From NCBI GenBank assembly GCA_000721275.1, contig JOFO01000015.1, positions 1 through 64,000 on the forward strand: a stretch of DNA of 64,000 nucleotides. The letters run 5' to 3'. Source of the stretch: Microtetraspora glauca. Lineage in GTDB: Bacteria > Actinomycetota > Actinomycetes > Streptomycetales > Streptomycetaceae. Positions 21,901 to 30,702 of the stretch are shown here, in pieces; the first letter of the stretch is position 1, and each line of letters starts with the position of its first letter. A program made the translations under genes and the position numbers. The notes under the pieces were generated by a model. That model saw only the letters and a program-made list of their open reading frames with translations, was not told where the DNA came from and did not search any database.

Positions 21901-23568
21901 GACCCGGCCGCCGCCCTTCTTCGGGTCGGACCCGGCCAGGAACACCCCGAACAGGCCCCGGTCCGGGATCGTGCCGCCCGACGTGACCGCGAGCCGCTGC
22001 GCGCCCGGTCGGCCGGTGACCGTGCCCGCGACCCGGTCCCACACCACGCGCGGACGCAGCTCGGCGAAGGCGTCCGAGGGGTAGCGGCCGGCGAGCATGT
22101 CCAGCACGCCGGTGAAGGCCGACTCGGGGAGCGAGGCGAAGGGCGCGGCCCGGCGCACCACCGTCAGCAGGTCGTCCACCTGCCAGGTGTCGAGGGCGAC
22201 CATCGCGACCAGCTGCTGCGCCAGCACGTCCAGCGGATTGGCCGGGATCCGCAGCGACTCGATGGCCCCGGACCGCATGCGCTCGGTGACCACGGCGGCC
22301 TGCACCAGGTCGCCGCGGTACTTCGGGAAGACCACGCCGGTGGACACCGCGCCGACCTGGTGCCCCGCGCGGCCCACCCGCTGGAGCCCGGAGGCCACGG
22401 ACGGCGGGGACTCGACCTGGACCACCAGGTCGACGGCGCCCATGTCGATGCCGAGCTCCAGACTGGAGGTGGCGACCACGGCGGGCAGCCGCCCCGCCTT
22501 CAGGTCCTCCTCGACCTGGGCGCGCTGCTCCTTGGACACCGAGCCGTGGTGGGCGCGGGCGAGCAGCGGCGGCGCGCCCTGCGCCGCGCCCGACTGGGCC
22601 ATGATCTCGGCGGGCGGGGCGCCCTCCGGCACGGGTTCGCCGGTGGCCCGTTCGTAGGCGATCTCGTTCAGGCGGTTGCAGAGCCGCTCGGCGAGGCGCC
22701 GGGAGTTGGCGAAGACGATGGTGGAGCGGTGGGCCTGGACGAGGTCCGCGATCCGCTCCTCCACGTGGGGCCAGATCGACGGCTTGTCCCCGCCCTCCTT
22801 GCCCTCCGAGGCGGGGGAGCCGCCCAGTTCGCCCATGTCCTCCACCGGCACGACGACGGAGAGGTCGAACTCCTTGCCCGACGGCGGCTGCACGATCTCC
22901 ACCTGGCGGCCGGGGGAGAGGAAACGGGCGACCTCGTCGACCGGGCGGACCGTGGCCGACAGGCCGATCCGGCGCGCGGGACGGGGCAGCAGCTCGTCCA
23001 GCCGCTCCAGGGTGAGGGCGAGGTGCGCGCCGCGTTTGGTGCCGGCGACCGCGTGGACCTCGTCCAGGATGACCGTCTCCACTCCGGCCAGCGCTTCCCG
23101 GGTGGCCGAGGTCAGCATCAGGAACAGCGACTCGGGGGTGGTGATCAGGATGTCCGGCGGCCGGGTGGCGAGCGCGCGCCGCTCGGCCGCCGGGGTGTCG
23201 CCGGAGCGGATGCCGACCCGTACGTCCGGCTCGGGCAGCCCGAGCCGGACGGACTCCTGGCGGATGCCGGTCAGCGGCGAGCGGAGGTTCCGCTCCACGT
23301 CGACCGCGAGCGCCTTCAGCGGCGACACGTACAGCACCCGGCAGCGCTTCTTGGGATCGGCGGGCGCGGGCGAGGACGCCAGCCGGTCCAGCGAGGCGAG
23401 GAACGCGGCCAGCGTCTTGCCCGAGCCGGTCGGTGCCACCACGAGCACGTCGGAGCCCGCGCCGATGGCCCGCCAGGCGCCCTCCTGGGCGGCGGTGGGC
23501 GCGGTGAACGCCCCGGTGAACCACCCGCGGGTGGCCGGGGAGAAGTCTTCGAGCGCGGACGTGACCAT
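18922..23568 (-). CDS. lhr: Lhr-type ATP-dependent DNA helicase
   Basis: 1548 residues from ATG 23568 behind GGGGGGC; an ATG at 23577 is also possible. The N-terminal helicase core shows VVAPTGSGKTLAAF (Walker A near residue 40), TTPESLFLML, the DEVH box in VILDEVHAVAG, and motif VI-like QRVGRAGHQ. An Lhr winged helix and the Lhr core fill residues to about 870, and the long C-terminal half is typical of actinobacterial Lhr. The protein is a 3'-5' translocase acting on DNA and RNA:DNA hybrids and is induced by DNA damage in mycobacteria. Together with nei this is a repair pair. The intergenic 133 nt to the AraC gene would hold divergent promoters. Confidence 0.92.
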   Translation of the reverse strand: MVTSALEDFSPATRGWFTGAFTAPTAAQEGAWRAIGAGSDVLVVAPTGSGKTLAAFLASLDRLASSPAPADPKKRCRVLYVSPLKALAVDVERNLRSPLTGIRQESVRLGLPEPDVRVGIRSGDTPAAERRALATRPPDILITTPESLFLMLTSATREALAGVETVILDEVHAVAGTKRGAHLALTLERLDELLPRPARRIGLSATVRPVDEVARFLSPGRQVEIVQPPSGKEFDLSVVVPVEDMGELGGSPASEGKEGGDKPSIWPHVEERIADLVQAHRSTIVFANSRRLAERLCNRLNEIAYERATGEPVPEGAPPAEIMAQSGAAQGAPPLLARAHHGSVSKEQRAQVEEDLKAGRLPAVVATSSLELGIDMGAVDLVVQVESPPSVASGLQRVGRAGHQVGAVSTGVVFPKYRGDLVQAAVVTERMRSGAIESLRIPANPLDVLAQQLVAMVALDTWQVDDLLTVVRRAAPFASLPESAFTGVLDMLAGRYPSDAFAELRPRVVWDRVAGTVTGRPGAQRLAVTSGGTIPDRGLFGVFLAGSDPKKGGGRVGELDEEMVYESRVGDVFTLGTTSWRIEDITRDRVLVTPAPGVPGRLPFWKGDQLGRPLELGRAVGAFLRELDGLGEEDARLRLLTAGLDGWAADNVLAYLKEQREACGHVPDDRTILVERFRDELGDWRVVIHSPFGAQVHAPWALALGARLSERYGMDAQVMHADDGIVLRLPDADLMGLDMGLDLLDHEPVDPSRHQDTAYDADQAPVGAADAVFDRGEVAQIVTDQVGGSALFASRFRECAARALLLPKRNPGKRTPLWQQRQRASQLLQVASEFGSFPIVLEAVRECLQDVFDVPGLTELMGDIEARRVRLVEVTTPEPSPFARSLLFGYVAQFLYEGDSPLAERRAAALSLDSRLLAELLGQAELRELLDPEVLTELERELQWLTEERRIKDREGVADLLRVLGPLTDEELAARGADADWARELARSRRAIVVRIAGTEHWAAVEDAGRLRDALGTALPVGVPEAFTEPVKDPLGDLLARYARTHGPFTSSQAAARFGLGAAVTDGALQRLAAAGRVVQGEFHPSGIGQEWCDAAVLRRLRRRSLAALRHELEPVPPAALGTFLPQWQHLGGSSLRGIDGLARAVEQLQGAPVPASALEKLVLPSRVRDYSPAMLDELTTTGEVVWAGAGALPGKDGWVSLYLADAAPLLLPPPHPLELTALHESVLAALSGGYGLFFRQIADQVRITTHPDATDPQLADALWDLAWSGRLTNDTVAPLRALLGSGRTAGSTAHRARRTVPRGRFGALGTSRPASRSGSPTVSGRWALLPPAEPEPTHRAHALARTLLDRHGVVTRGAVAAEGVEGGFSAVYRILSAFEDSGQARRGYVVEGLGAAQFAMDGAVDRLRAAATARDRGAEAGAGPRAVVLAAADPANAYGAALSWPEPPDGAGHKPGRKAGALVVLVDGELTLYVERGGKSLLCWPAEPDDPALTAAAGALAESARAGALGTVTVERINGATALTSPLARPLETAGFVAGPRGLRLRP

Positions 23569-23701
23569 GCCCCCCATCGTGCACCCCGCCACCGACAACC
23601 GCCGCGACCTGTGGACAACCCGGCCCGGCCGGTGCTCACCCTCACCCCCACGAGTGGACCCGCTCTCGCGGCCCGGACCTGGACGGACGCAGAATGGAGG
23701 C

Positions 23702-24562
23702 ATGACGAGGGGCGAACGGGCACGGTACTGGCAGTACGCCGAGCTGCCGGGCGTCGACCTGCTGCACGCCCGCTACATCGAGAAGGCCTTCTCCCGGCAC
23801 ACCCACGAGACCTTCGTCTACGCCGCGATCACCGAGGGCGTCGAGGCGTTCCACTACAAGGACGACCTCGTGCACGCCGGACCGGGGCAGATAGCCCTGG
23901 TGAACCCGGACACCCCGCACACCGGTCACGCGGGCGTCCCGGAGGGCTGGACCTACCGCACGATCTACCCGGACGCGGAGCTCGTCCGGTCCATCGCCGC
24001 CGACGTGCTCACCGTCCGCGGCCCGGTCGGCTTCACCCAGCCCGTCGTCGACGACCCGTACGCCGCCCAGCTCGTCGTCGGCGTCCACCGGGCCGCGGAG
24101 GAGGGCAACGCGCTGGCCGCCGACAGCCTGCTGCGCCTGGTCACGGCGCGGATGCTGCGCAGCCACGGCGGCCGGCTCCGCCCGCTGGCGCCGCGGAGCG
24201 CGGGGGCCAGGGACGCGGCGCGGGCCCGTGCCGTCCTGGAGGAGCGGATGGCCGAGCCGCCGACCCTGGAACGGCTCGCCGCCGATCTCGGCACCAGCCC
24301 GTTCGCCCTGCTGCGGGCCTTCCGCGCCGCGTACGGCATGCCGCCGCACACCTGGCTCACCGACGCGCGGGTCCGCCGGGCCCGGCGGCTGCTGGACGCC
24401 GGCACGTCGCCCGCCGAGGCCGCCGTCGCCGTCGGCTTCACGGACCAGCCGCACCTGAACCGGCACTTCACCCGCAGCGTCGGCGTCCCGCCCGGCGCCT
24501 ACCAGCGCGCCCGCGGGCTGCGGCGCAAGAACGTACAAGACGCGCCGCCGGCCGCTCCGTAA
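23702..24562 (+). CDS. AraC-family transcriptional regulator next to azlCD
   Basis: 286 residues from ATG 23702 (GGAGG just upstream). An AraC-type cupin sensor domain covers about 5-150 (HTHETFVYAAITEG). The C-terminal pair of helix-turn-helix motifs lies at about 175-275 (LERLAADLGTSPFALLRAF; AVAVGFTDQPHLNRHF). The gene ends 10 nt before azlC and faces the same way, so it likely regulates the amino-acid exporter in response to a small ligand such as a branched-chain amino acid; the ligand is inferred from context only. It is divergent from lhr. Confidence 0.88.
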   Translation: MTRGERARYWQYAELPGVDLLHARYIEKAFSRHTHETFVYAAITEGVEAFHYKDDLVHAGPGQIALVNPDTPHTGHAGVPEGWTYRTIYPDAELVRSIAADVLTVRGPVGFTQPVVDDPYAAQLVVGVHRAAEEGNALAADSLLRLVTARMLRSHGGRLRPLAPRSAGARDAARARAVLEERMAEPPTLERLAADLGTSPFALLRAFRAAYGMPPHTWLTDARVRRARRLLDAGTSPAEAAVAVGFTDQPHLNRHFTRSVGVPPGAYQRARGLRRKNVQDAPPAAP

Positions 24563-24572
24563 CGTCGGCGGC

Positions 24573-25358
24573 GTGGCAGAACAGACAGCACACCCCGCCA
24601 CGCGGGACATACGTGACAACCCGCCCGCCGGTACGGCCGGGCCCGCCGCCGGCGCCGGGAAGTTTGACGCGGCCGTGGTCAGGGACGCCCTCGGCGTCGG
24701 CGTCGCCGTCGGGCTCTCCGGCTTCGCCTTCGGCGTGACCTCGGCGGGCGCCGGACTCACCCTCCTCCAGACCTGCGCGCTCAGCCTCCTCGTCTTCACC
24801 GGCGCCTCGCAGTTCGCCCTCGTCGGCGCCCTCGCCGGCGGCGGGAACCCGTTCACGGCCGCCGCCGGGGCCTTCTTCCTCGGCACCCGCAACGCCTTCT
24901 ACGGACTGCGCCTCTCCCAGCTCCTCGCCCTGCCGAGGCTCGCGAAGCCGTTCGCCGCGCAGTGGGTCATCGACGAGACCACCGCCGTCGCCCTCGCGCA
25001 GCCGGACCGCAGGTCCGCCCGGATCGGCTTCACCGTCACCGGGCTCACCCTCTACGTCCTGTGGAACCTCACCACCCTGCTCGGGGCACTCGGCGCCGAG
25101 GCCATCGGCGACACCGCCGCCTGGGGTCTCGATGCCGCCGGGCCGGCCGTCTTCCTCGCCCTGCTCGCCCCGATGCTGACCTCCGCGACCGAGCGGGCCA
25201 CCGCCGGGGTCGCCGTCGTCCTCGGCCTCGGCCTGCTGCCCGTGCTGCCGGCCGGCGTCCCCGTGCTCGTCGCGGCGCTCGCCGCCCCCACCGTCCTCTG
25301 GTTCCAGGGCCGCCGGGCCCGGAAGACCACCGCACCGGACGAGGAGACCACCCGATGA
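24573..25358 (+). CDS. azlC: AzlC family branched-chain amino acid exporter, large subunit
   Basis: 261 residues starting at GTG 24573. After a Gly/Ala/Pro head, about seven membrane helices span residues 45-255, with the family signature FTGASQFALVGAL and FFLGTRNAFYG. AzlC and AzlD together export branched-chain amino acids or their analogues; the homologous pairs are BrnFE and YgaZH. Its stop overlaps the azlD start as ATGA, and the AraC gene lies 10 nt upstream, so this is a three-gene operon. The substrate is not certain from sequence. Confidence 0.9.
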   Translation: MAEQTAHPATRDIRDNPPAGTAGPAAGAGKFDAAVVRDALGVGVAVGLSGFAFGVTSAGAGLTLLQTCALSLLVFTGASQFALVGALAGGGNPFTAAAGAFFLGTRNAFYGLRLSQLLALPRLAKPFAAQWVIDETTAVALAQPDRRSARIGFTVTGLTLYVLWNLTTLLGALGAEAIGDTAAWGLDAAGPAVFLALLAPMLTSATERATAGVAVVLGLGLLPVLPAGVPVLVAALAAPTVLWFQGRRARKTTAPDEETTR

Positions 25359-25681
25359 ACGCCCTGAACGGCACCCAGGTCTGGATCGCGATCGGCCTCA
25401 CCGTCGCCGGCTGCTACCTGGTCAAGCTCACCGGCCTGCTCGTGCCCGCCCAGACCCTGGAGCGGCCCCTCGTCCAGCGGCTCGCCGCACTGCTTCCCGT
25501 CGCCCTGCTGGCGGCGCTCACCGCCCAGCAGACCTTCGGCACCGGCACCGACCTCGTGCTGGACGCCCGGGCCGCCGGCGTCGGCGCCGCCGCGCTCGCG
25601 CTGGTGCTGCGCGCGCCGTTCCTGGTCGTGGTCGGCGCCGCCGTCGCCGTGACCGCGGGCGTACGGGCCCTGGGCGGCTGA
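25355..25681 (+). CDS. azlD: AzlD family branched-chain amino acid exporter, small subunit
   Basis: 108 residues, four hydrophobic helices, the normal length for AzlD. The ATG at 25355 overlaps the azlC TGA, which couples translation of the two subunits. The protein is expected to sit in the membrane with AzlC as an export complex. A palindromic GC hairpin 26 nt after the stop probably ends the operon. Confidence 0.9.
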   Translation: MNALNGTQVWIAIGLTVAGCYLVKLTGLLVPAQTLERPLVQRLAALLPVALLAALTAQQTFGTGTDLVLDARAAGVGAAALALVLRAPFLVVVGAAVAVTAGVRALGG

Positions 25682-25707
25682 ACCGCCCCCCTCACCGGAC
25701 GGCCGGG

Positions 25708-25735
25708 CCGGGCCCCACGCGCGCGCGTGGCCCGG
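25708..25735. terminator. bidirectional hairpin between azlD and the convergent hypothetical gene
   Basis: The core CCACGCGC/GCGCGTGG (25715-25730) is a perfect palindrome, and outer arms CCGGG/CCCGG extend it to 25708-25735 with a two-base bulge. It occupies the short space between two convergent stops, so it can serve both strands. Confidence 0.65.
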
Positions 25736-26686
25736 TCAGGCGTCCAGCGGGCGTCCGTACGCGCGCAGCGTGCGCAGGGCCTCGATCGTGACGATCGGCC
25801 GCCACTCCAGGGCCGAGCCCGGCGCCCAGGCACGCCACCGGATCGGCCAGCCCCCGTCCTCGGCCTGCTCCGCCGCGAGGAAGTCCAGCGAGCGGGACAG
25901 CTCCTCGTCGGTGAACCAGCCCCGGGCCAGCGAGTCCGGCACGCGCGCGTAGTCGTGCGGATAGTGGTGCTCGCCCGGCGCGTACCCGTCCGCCACCGGG
26001 AAGTCCTCCGGCCGGTCCGGGTCCAGGACCGCGAGCCGCTGCTCGCGCACCAGCCGCCCGAGCCGGTCGGCCGCCGCCTCGGCCCGCGGCCGGTCCGGCG
26101 CCGAGTCGAGGAAGGCCACCGCGGCCTGCACCTCGTACGGATGCGACTTCTCCAGCGACTCCACCGCCGCCCAGCAGAACTCGGTCGCCCGGAACAGCCA
26201 GGCGTGCCAGACCTGGTTGCGGTGGAGGGTCCCCACCACCGGGCCCGTGGAGAGCAGCTCCCCGGGCGGGTCGTCCACGACCGGCACGAACGGCGCCGAC
26301 GGATAGCCGCGCTGCGAGGGGTGGATCGCCGGCAGCGCCCCCTCGTGCGTGGACACCGCCGTCAGATAGCGGCAGATCCGCTCCACCCGCAGCCCGCCGC
26401 AGCGCCCGATCGAGTCGAGGACCCGCAGCGCGTGGGCGGTGTGCAGCGGCTGGCTCACCGGGCCCCGCAGATCCGGTTCGAGCCCGTGGCCGTAACCGCC
26501 GTCCTCGTCGAGGTACGCGGTCAGGGCCGCCTCCACCGGATCCGCGCCGCCGCGCAGGAAGTGGTAGGCGAAACGGCGCTGTTCCAGCACCCGGGCCGTC
26601 AGCCAGACGAACCGCTCGGCGCGGGCCAGCGGCGACCCGGGGGCCGCCGGAGGGGAGGTCGGGGAGGAGAGGGGTTTTTCGGCCAT
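25736..26686 (-). CDS. hypothetical protein with prenyltransferase/squalene-cyclase-like repeats
   Basis: 316 residues from ATG 26686. The sequence has alpha-helical repeat features of the terpenoid cyclase/prenyltransferase fold, for example DEDGGYGHGLEPDLRG near residue 60 and EDGGWPIRW near 280, which resemble QW-type repeats. The DxDD protonation motif of squalene-hopene cyclases is not seen, so catalysis is doubtful. It is a single-gene unit upstream of the divergent DUF3046 gene, as in other streptomycetes. The function is unknown; the fold call is by eye. Confidence 0.75.
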   Translation of the reverse strand: MAEKPLSSPTSPPAAPGSPLARAERFVWLTARVLEQRRFAYHFLRGGADPVEAALTAYLDEDGGYGHGLEPDLRGPVSQPLHTAHALRVLDSIGRCGGLRVERICRYLTAVSTHEGALPAIHPSQRGYPSAPFVPVVDDPPGELLSTGPVVGTLHRNQVWHAWLFRATEFCWAAVESLEKSHPYEVQAAVAFLDSAPDRPRAEAAADRLGRLVREQRLAVLDPDRPEDFPVADGYAPGEHHYPHDYARVPDSLARGWFTDEELSRSLDFLAAEQAEDGGWPIRWRAWAPGSALEWRPIVTIEALRTLRAYGRPLDA

Positions 26687-26765
26687 GCTCCGACCGTAGG
26701 GCGGAACGGCCCGCTGGCAAGCCCCGGCGGACGGGCTGCACTCTTGGGAGCGGGATACTGGAGTC

Positions 26766-26960
26766 ATGCGGTTGACGATTTTCTGGGAGCGGATGGCCGA
26801 CCACTTCGGCTCCGTGTACGCGGACTCCTTCGCGCGCGACCACGTGCTGTCCGAACTGGGCGGCCGGACCGTCCACGAGGCGCTGGACGCCGGCTGGGAG
26901 GCGAAGGACGTGTGGCGGGCGGTCTGCGCCGCCATGGACGTGCCCGCCGAGAAGCGCTGA
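26766..26960 (+). CDS. DUF3046 family protein
   Basis: 64 residues: a short, single-domain protein opening with RLTIFWERM and containing DHVLSELGGRTV and WRAVCAAMDVP, the pattern of DUF3046. Such genes occur a little upstream of recA in many Actinobacteria. No enzymatic motif is present and the role is unknown. Length matches the family. It is divergent from the gene at 25736-26686. Confidence 0.85.
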   Translation: MRLTIFWERMADHFGSVYADSFARDHVLSELGGRTVHEALDAGWEAKDVWRAVCAAMDVPAEKR

Positions 26961-27027
26961 GCCACGGGGCGGCGGCGATCCGCCGGGACCGGGGCGGAAC
27001 GTCCGACGGGTGCGCGAGACTGGCGGG

Positions 27028-28350
27028 GTGGCCCCGACTGACGACACCGAGAAGACCAGCCCGCAGACACCCGCGGCGCCCGCCGCCCGGAGCACGGCGC
27101 CCGAGGCGAGCCCGGTCCCGGGCGACGCCGCCGCCGGCCCCGGCGGGCGGCCACCCGCCGAAGCCGTCGCCACCCCCGCGGCGTCCGGGGCCCACATGCC
27201 CCGCTGGCTGCCGCGCGCGATGGTCCTCGCGCTCGCCCTGTACGCCTGCTTCCTCCTCGGCGACTGGGCCTTCCACCAACTCGTCGGCCTGCTCGTCAAC
27301 ATCCTCCTCGCCTTCTTCCTGGCGCTCGCCATCGAACCGGCCGTCGGCCGCATGGCGGCGCGCGGAATGCGCCGGGGACTCGCCACCTTCCTCGTCTTCT
27401 TCGGCGTCCTGGCCACCGGCATCGGCTTCGTCGTCCTGCTCGGCTCGATGCTCGCCGGGCAGATCGTCGACATGGTCGAGAACTTCCCCCAGTACCTCGA
27501 CTCGCTGATCAACTGGCTCAACCAGACCTTCCACACCGACCTCTCCCGGGTCGAGGTCCAGGACAGCGTGCTCAAGTCGGACTGGCTGCAGAAGTACGTG
27601 CAGAACAGCGCCACCGGTGTCCTCGACGTCTCCGCGACCGTCCTCGGCGGGCTCTTCCGGCTGCTGACGATCTTCCTCTTCGCCTTCTACTTCGCCGCCG
27701 ACGGGCCGCGCCTGCGCCGCGCGCTCTGCTCCGTCCTGCCGCCCGCCCGCCAGGCCGAGGTGCTGCGCGCCTGGGAGATCGCGGTCGACAAGACCGGCGG
27801 CTACCTCTACTCGCGCGGCCTGATGGCCCTCATCTCCGGCGTCGCGCACTTCGTGCTCTTCGAGATCCTGGACGTCCCCTACGCCCCCGCGCTCGCGGTC
27901 TGGGTCGGTCTGGTCTCCCAGTTCATCCCCACCATCGGCACCTATCTGGCCGGCGCGCTGCCGATGCTGATCGCCTTCACCGTGAACCCCTGGTACGCGC
28001 TGTGGGTGCTCGGCTTCGTCGTCGTCTACCAGCAGTTCGAGAACTACGTGCTCCAGCCGAAGCTCACCTCCAAGACGGTCGACATCCACCCGGCGGTGGC
28101 CTTCGGCTCGGTGATCGCGGGCACCGCGCTGCTCGGCGCGGTCGGCGCGCTGATCGCCATCCCGGCCGTGGCCACCCTCCAGGCGTTCCTCGGGGCGTAC
28201 GTGAAGCGGTACGACGTCACGGACGACCCCCGGGTGCACGGCTACCGCCGGTACGGCGAGGCGGTCGTGGCCCGGCTCCAGAAGGCCCTCCACTCCAAGA
28301 AGGAGAACCACGAGGACCACGAGAACCAGGAGAGCGCCGGGGACGGGTGA
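27028..28350 (+). CDS. AI-2E family transporter
   Basis: About 440 residues. A Pro/Ala-rich cytoplasmic head (1-55) is followed by seven or eight membrane helices in the PerM/TqsA (AI-2E) arrangement, including ISGVAHFVLFEILDVPYA and the pore-region motif SQFIPTIGTYL. The tail ends in a Lys/Glu/His-rich stretch (KKENHEDHENQE). Members export diverse solutes; autoinducer-2 transport is shown only for a few, so the substrate is unknown. The start is uncertain: GTG 27028 is preferred, with GTG 27010 in frame 18 nt upstream; neither has a strong ribosome site. Its 3' end is convergent with cydB, 31 nt away. Confidence 0.85.
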   Translation: MAPTDDTEKTSPQTPAAPAARSTAPEASPVPGDAAAGPGGRPPAEAVATPAASGAHMPRWLPRAMVLALALYACFLLGDWAFHQLVGLLVNILLAFFLALAIEPAVGRMAARGMRRGLATFLVFFGVLATGIGFVVLLGSMLAGQIVDMVENFPQYLDSLINWLNQTFHTDLSRVEVQDSVLKSDWLQKYVQNSATGVLDVSATVLGGLFRLLTIFLFAFYFAADGPRLRRALCSVLPPARQAEVLRAWEIAVDKTGGYLYSRGLMALISGVAHFVLFEILDVPYAPALAVWVGLVSQFIPTIGTYLAGALPMLIAFTVNPWYALWVLGFVVVYQQFENYVLQPKLTSKTVDIHPAVAFGSVIAGTALLGAVGALIAIPAVATLQAFLGAYVKRYDVTDDPRVHGYRRYGEAVVARLQKALHSKKENHEDHENQESAGDG

Positions 28351-28381
28351 CGGCGGCGCCCCCTCCCCGTTGCCGCGGGGT

Positions 28382-29161
28382 TCAGAGGTACGAGGGGCCG
28401 GTGACGCGGCCCCGGAACGCGTACCAGACCCACCCCTGGACGGCGGCGAGCAGTGGGGTGACGACGGCGAGCGCGGGGGCCAGCAGGGCCAGCGTCCCCG
28501 GCGCCGCCGCTCGCTCGGCCAGCGGCAGGGCACTGCCGGCCCAGAGCGGCAGCCCGCCCAGCAGGACCGCCGTGAGCGCGAGCGGATGCCAGGGCCGCCC
28601 GGCCCGGCCGACCAGCCGCCGGGCCCGCTGGTACGGGGCGCCGGTGAGCCGCAGCGAGGCGAAGCCGAGACCGTGCGCCGCGAACAGGGCGGCGACGGCG
28701 GCCGCGGCCACGACGGCGACGGGCCCGCTGGCGGGCTCGTAGGGTCTGCCGGTGAGGAGGGCCGCCAGCAGCAGGCCCCAGGACAGCGCGAGCGTCCAGC
28801 TGCCGGCCGTCACGGCGGCGTCGCACGCCGCCCGCCAGCCGCGCCCCGGGCCCCGGCCCCGCGACCACAGGCCCGCGTCCCGCACGATCCATCCGGCCAG
28901 CAGCGCCACGAGCACCGGCGCCTGACCGCTCATCAGCTCGCCCTCAAGCGCGGGGAAGCAGCCCACGAGGACTCCGGCGGTGGCGACCAGCCACACCTCG
29001 TTGCCCAGGAAGAAGGGGGCGAAGGAGGCGAGGACGAGTCTGCGTTCGCTGTCTCCGCGGCCGAGCCAGGGCAGCAGCATGCCGCTGCCGATGTCCGTGC
29101 CGGCGAGCACGAACCAGCCGCTGGTGAAGAGGGCGAGCAGGGCGACGGCGAGGGTTTCCAC
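28382..29161 (-). CDS. cydB: cytochrome bd oxidase subunit II, short form
   Basis: 259 residues from GTG 29161 behind AGGAG. Seven or eight hydrophobic helices are visible. Family landmarks include LFTSGWFVLAGTDIGSGML near the N-terminus, followed by FAPFFLGNEVWL. Usual CydB proteins are about 330-380 residues, so this is a compact version. Subunit II supports the heme-bearing CydA in the membrane quinol:O2 oxidoreductase. The gene is 80 nt downstream of cydA. The cydDC assembly transporter is not adjacent. Relative to the S. coelicolor order I recall, this pair appears inserted between the AI-2E gene and recA. Confidence 0.85.
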   Translation of the reverse strand: METLAVALLALFTSGWFVLAGTDIGSGMLLPWLGRGDSERRLVLASFAPFFLGNEVWLVATAGVLVGCFPALEGELMSGQAPVLVALLAGWIVRDAGLWSRGRGPGRGWRAACDAAVTAGSWTLALSWGLLLAALLTGRPYEPASGPVAVVAAAAVAALFAAHGLGFASLRLTGAPYQRARRLVGRAGRPWHPLALTAVLLGGLPLWAGSALPLAERAAAPGTLALLAPALAVVTPLLAAVQGWVWYAFRGRVTGPSYL

Positions 29162-29241
29162 GGTTCTCCTCGGGCCGGAACGGAACGGGTCGGAATAGGG
29201 GTGCGGCGCAAGCGGGACGGGCCGGAGACGGAAAGGGCCGG

Positions 29242-30528
29242 TCAGTAGCGGGGCAGGGGTGCGGCGGTGGCGGGCGGCGAGTCGTCGGGGACGCGCTCGT
29301 CCCGGCCGAGGGCCGTCTCGACCGGGCCGCGGCGGGCGTGCCGGGCCAGCAGCCAGAAGTTCAGGACGGCGAGCAGCAGGAACAGCGTGGCGAACACGGC
29401 CAGGGAGAGCCGCATCGTGCCGGGGGAGAGGTCCGAGACGGCGTCCTCGGTCCGCAGCAGGCCGTACACCACCCACGGCTGCCGGCCCGCCTCGCGGAAG
29501 ACCCAGCCGCCGGTCATGGCGAGGTACGGCAGCGGCACGGAGGCCATGAGGACCAGGTGCCAGAGCCGGAACCTCAGGACGGCCTTGCGGAACGCGGCGA
29601 GGACCACCCCGGCGAGGCAGAGGTACATCATCAGGCCGAAGCTGATGAGCATCACCAGCCCGCCGCCCCGGGTGAGGCCCTCGGAGGGTATGTAGTCGCC
29701 GGGGCCGAACAGGGTCGTCAACTCGGCCTGCACCCGGGCGATCTCGGCCGCCTTCCCCCGGAAGACGGCCGCCTTCATCGGCTGGAAGGAGGCGAGGGAC
29801 GCGAACTGGAGGCCGCCGCTGACCGCCGCCGCCATCAGTGCCGGCGCCGCGACGAACACGCCCGTCCGCAGGCTCCGCCGGAAGAAGTCCGTCTCCGCCG
29901 TGCGCCGGAAGAGGTGGTAGGCGCTCACCCCGGCCATGAAGAAGCCGGCGGTGAGCAGCGCTCCGGCCAGGATGTGGGCGAGCGGGAGGAGCGCGGCCGG
30001 GTTGGTGAGGACGGCGCCGGGATCGGTGAGGACGAGCTCGCCGTCCTCGGAGCCGTACCCCACCGGGTGGTTGAGGAAGCCGTTGGAGACGAGGATCCAG
30101 TACGCGGAGAGGTACGCAGTCAGGACCACGACCCAGATCGTCGCCAGGTGGGCCCAGCGGCCGAGCCGGTGCCAGCCGAAGATCCACAGGCCGAGGAAGG
30201 TGGACTCGACGAAGAACGCGACGAGCGTCTCCACGGCCAGGGACGCGCCGAGTATGTTGCCCGCCTCGTGGGTGAGGCCGCTCCAGGCCATGCCGAACTG
30301 GAACTCCATGACGAGGCCGGTGACGATGCCGACCGCGTAGTTGATCACGTACAGCTGGCCCCAGAAGCGGACCTGGCGGCCGTCCTCCGGGCGCCGGGTG
30401 AGGGTGGCGCGGGTCTGGAGGACGGCCACGATCGTCCCGAGGCCCAGGGTGAGGGCGACGAAGAGGAAGTGGCCCGCGGCGGTGAGGCCGAACTGGAGCC
30501 GCGCGAGATCGAGTACGTCCTGATGCAC
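29242..30528 (-). CDS. cydA: cytochrome bd oxidase subunit I
   Basis: About 428 residues if started at GTG 30528, giving VHQDVLDLARLQFGLT, the normal CydA beginning; an ATG at 30564 would add 12 residues. The N-terminal heme b595 ligand His is in AAGHFLFV, the Glu residues of the oxygen channel in LAVETLVAFFVESTFLG, the b558 His in GVSAYHL, and the quinol-site signature in GRQPWVVYGLLRT. The Q-loop is short (QPMKAAVFRG onward). It oxidises quinol and reduces O2 with high affinity in the cytoplasmic membrane. It lies downstream of a two-component system on the same strand. Confidence 0.88.
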   Translation of the reverse strand: MHQDVLDLARLQFGLTAAGHFLFVALTLGLGTIVAVLQTRATLTRRPEDGRQVRFWGQLYVINYAVGIVTGLVMEFQFGMAWSGLTHEAGNILGASLAVETLVAFFVESTFLGLWIFGWHRLGRWAHLATIWVVVLTAYLSAYWILVSNGFLNHPVGYGSEDGELVLTDPGAVLTNPAALLPLAHILAGALLTAGFFMAGVSAYHLFRRTAETDFFRRSLRTGVFVAAPALMAAAVSGGLQFASLASFQPMKAAVFRGKAAEIARVQAELTTLFGPGDYIPSEGLTRGGGLVMLISFGLMMYLCLAGVVLAAFRKAVLRFRLWHLVLMASVPLPYLAMTGGWVFREAGRQPWVVYGLLRTEDAVSDLSPGTMRLSLAVFATLFLLLAVLNFWLLARHARRGPVETALGRDERVPDDSPPATAAPLPRY

Positions 30529-30647
30529 TCCGCCAGGATGCTCGGAGGGACCCGGCCACCACATCTGACCTGGGGTGACAATCGACCGCCGGTTCTGTAC
30601 TCCTTCGGTGGGCGCCGCACCGGCGTGGCGTACCACGAAAGTTGATC

Positions 30648-30671
30648 GGGGCCGGCCCGGCCCCTTAGGGG
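30648..30671 (-). terminator. GC hairpin between the two-component system and cydA
   Basis: GGGGCCGG (30648-30655) and CCGGCCCC (30657-30664) form a near-perfect palindrome, with an alternative CCCC-TTA-GGGG pairing beside it (30661-30671). It lies in the 174-nt gap after the response regulator stop and may separate its transcript from cydAB. No U-tract is present. Confidence 0.4.
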
Positions 30672-30702
30672 AGGCCCTGAGGCGGCGGGCCCGGCGGCGG
30701 CG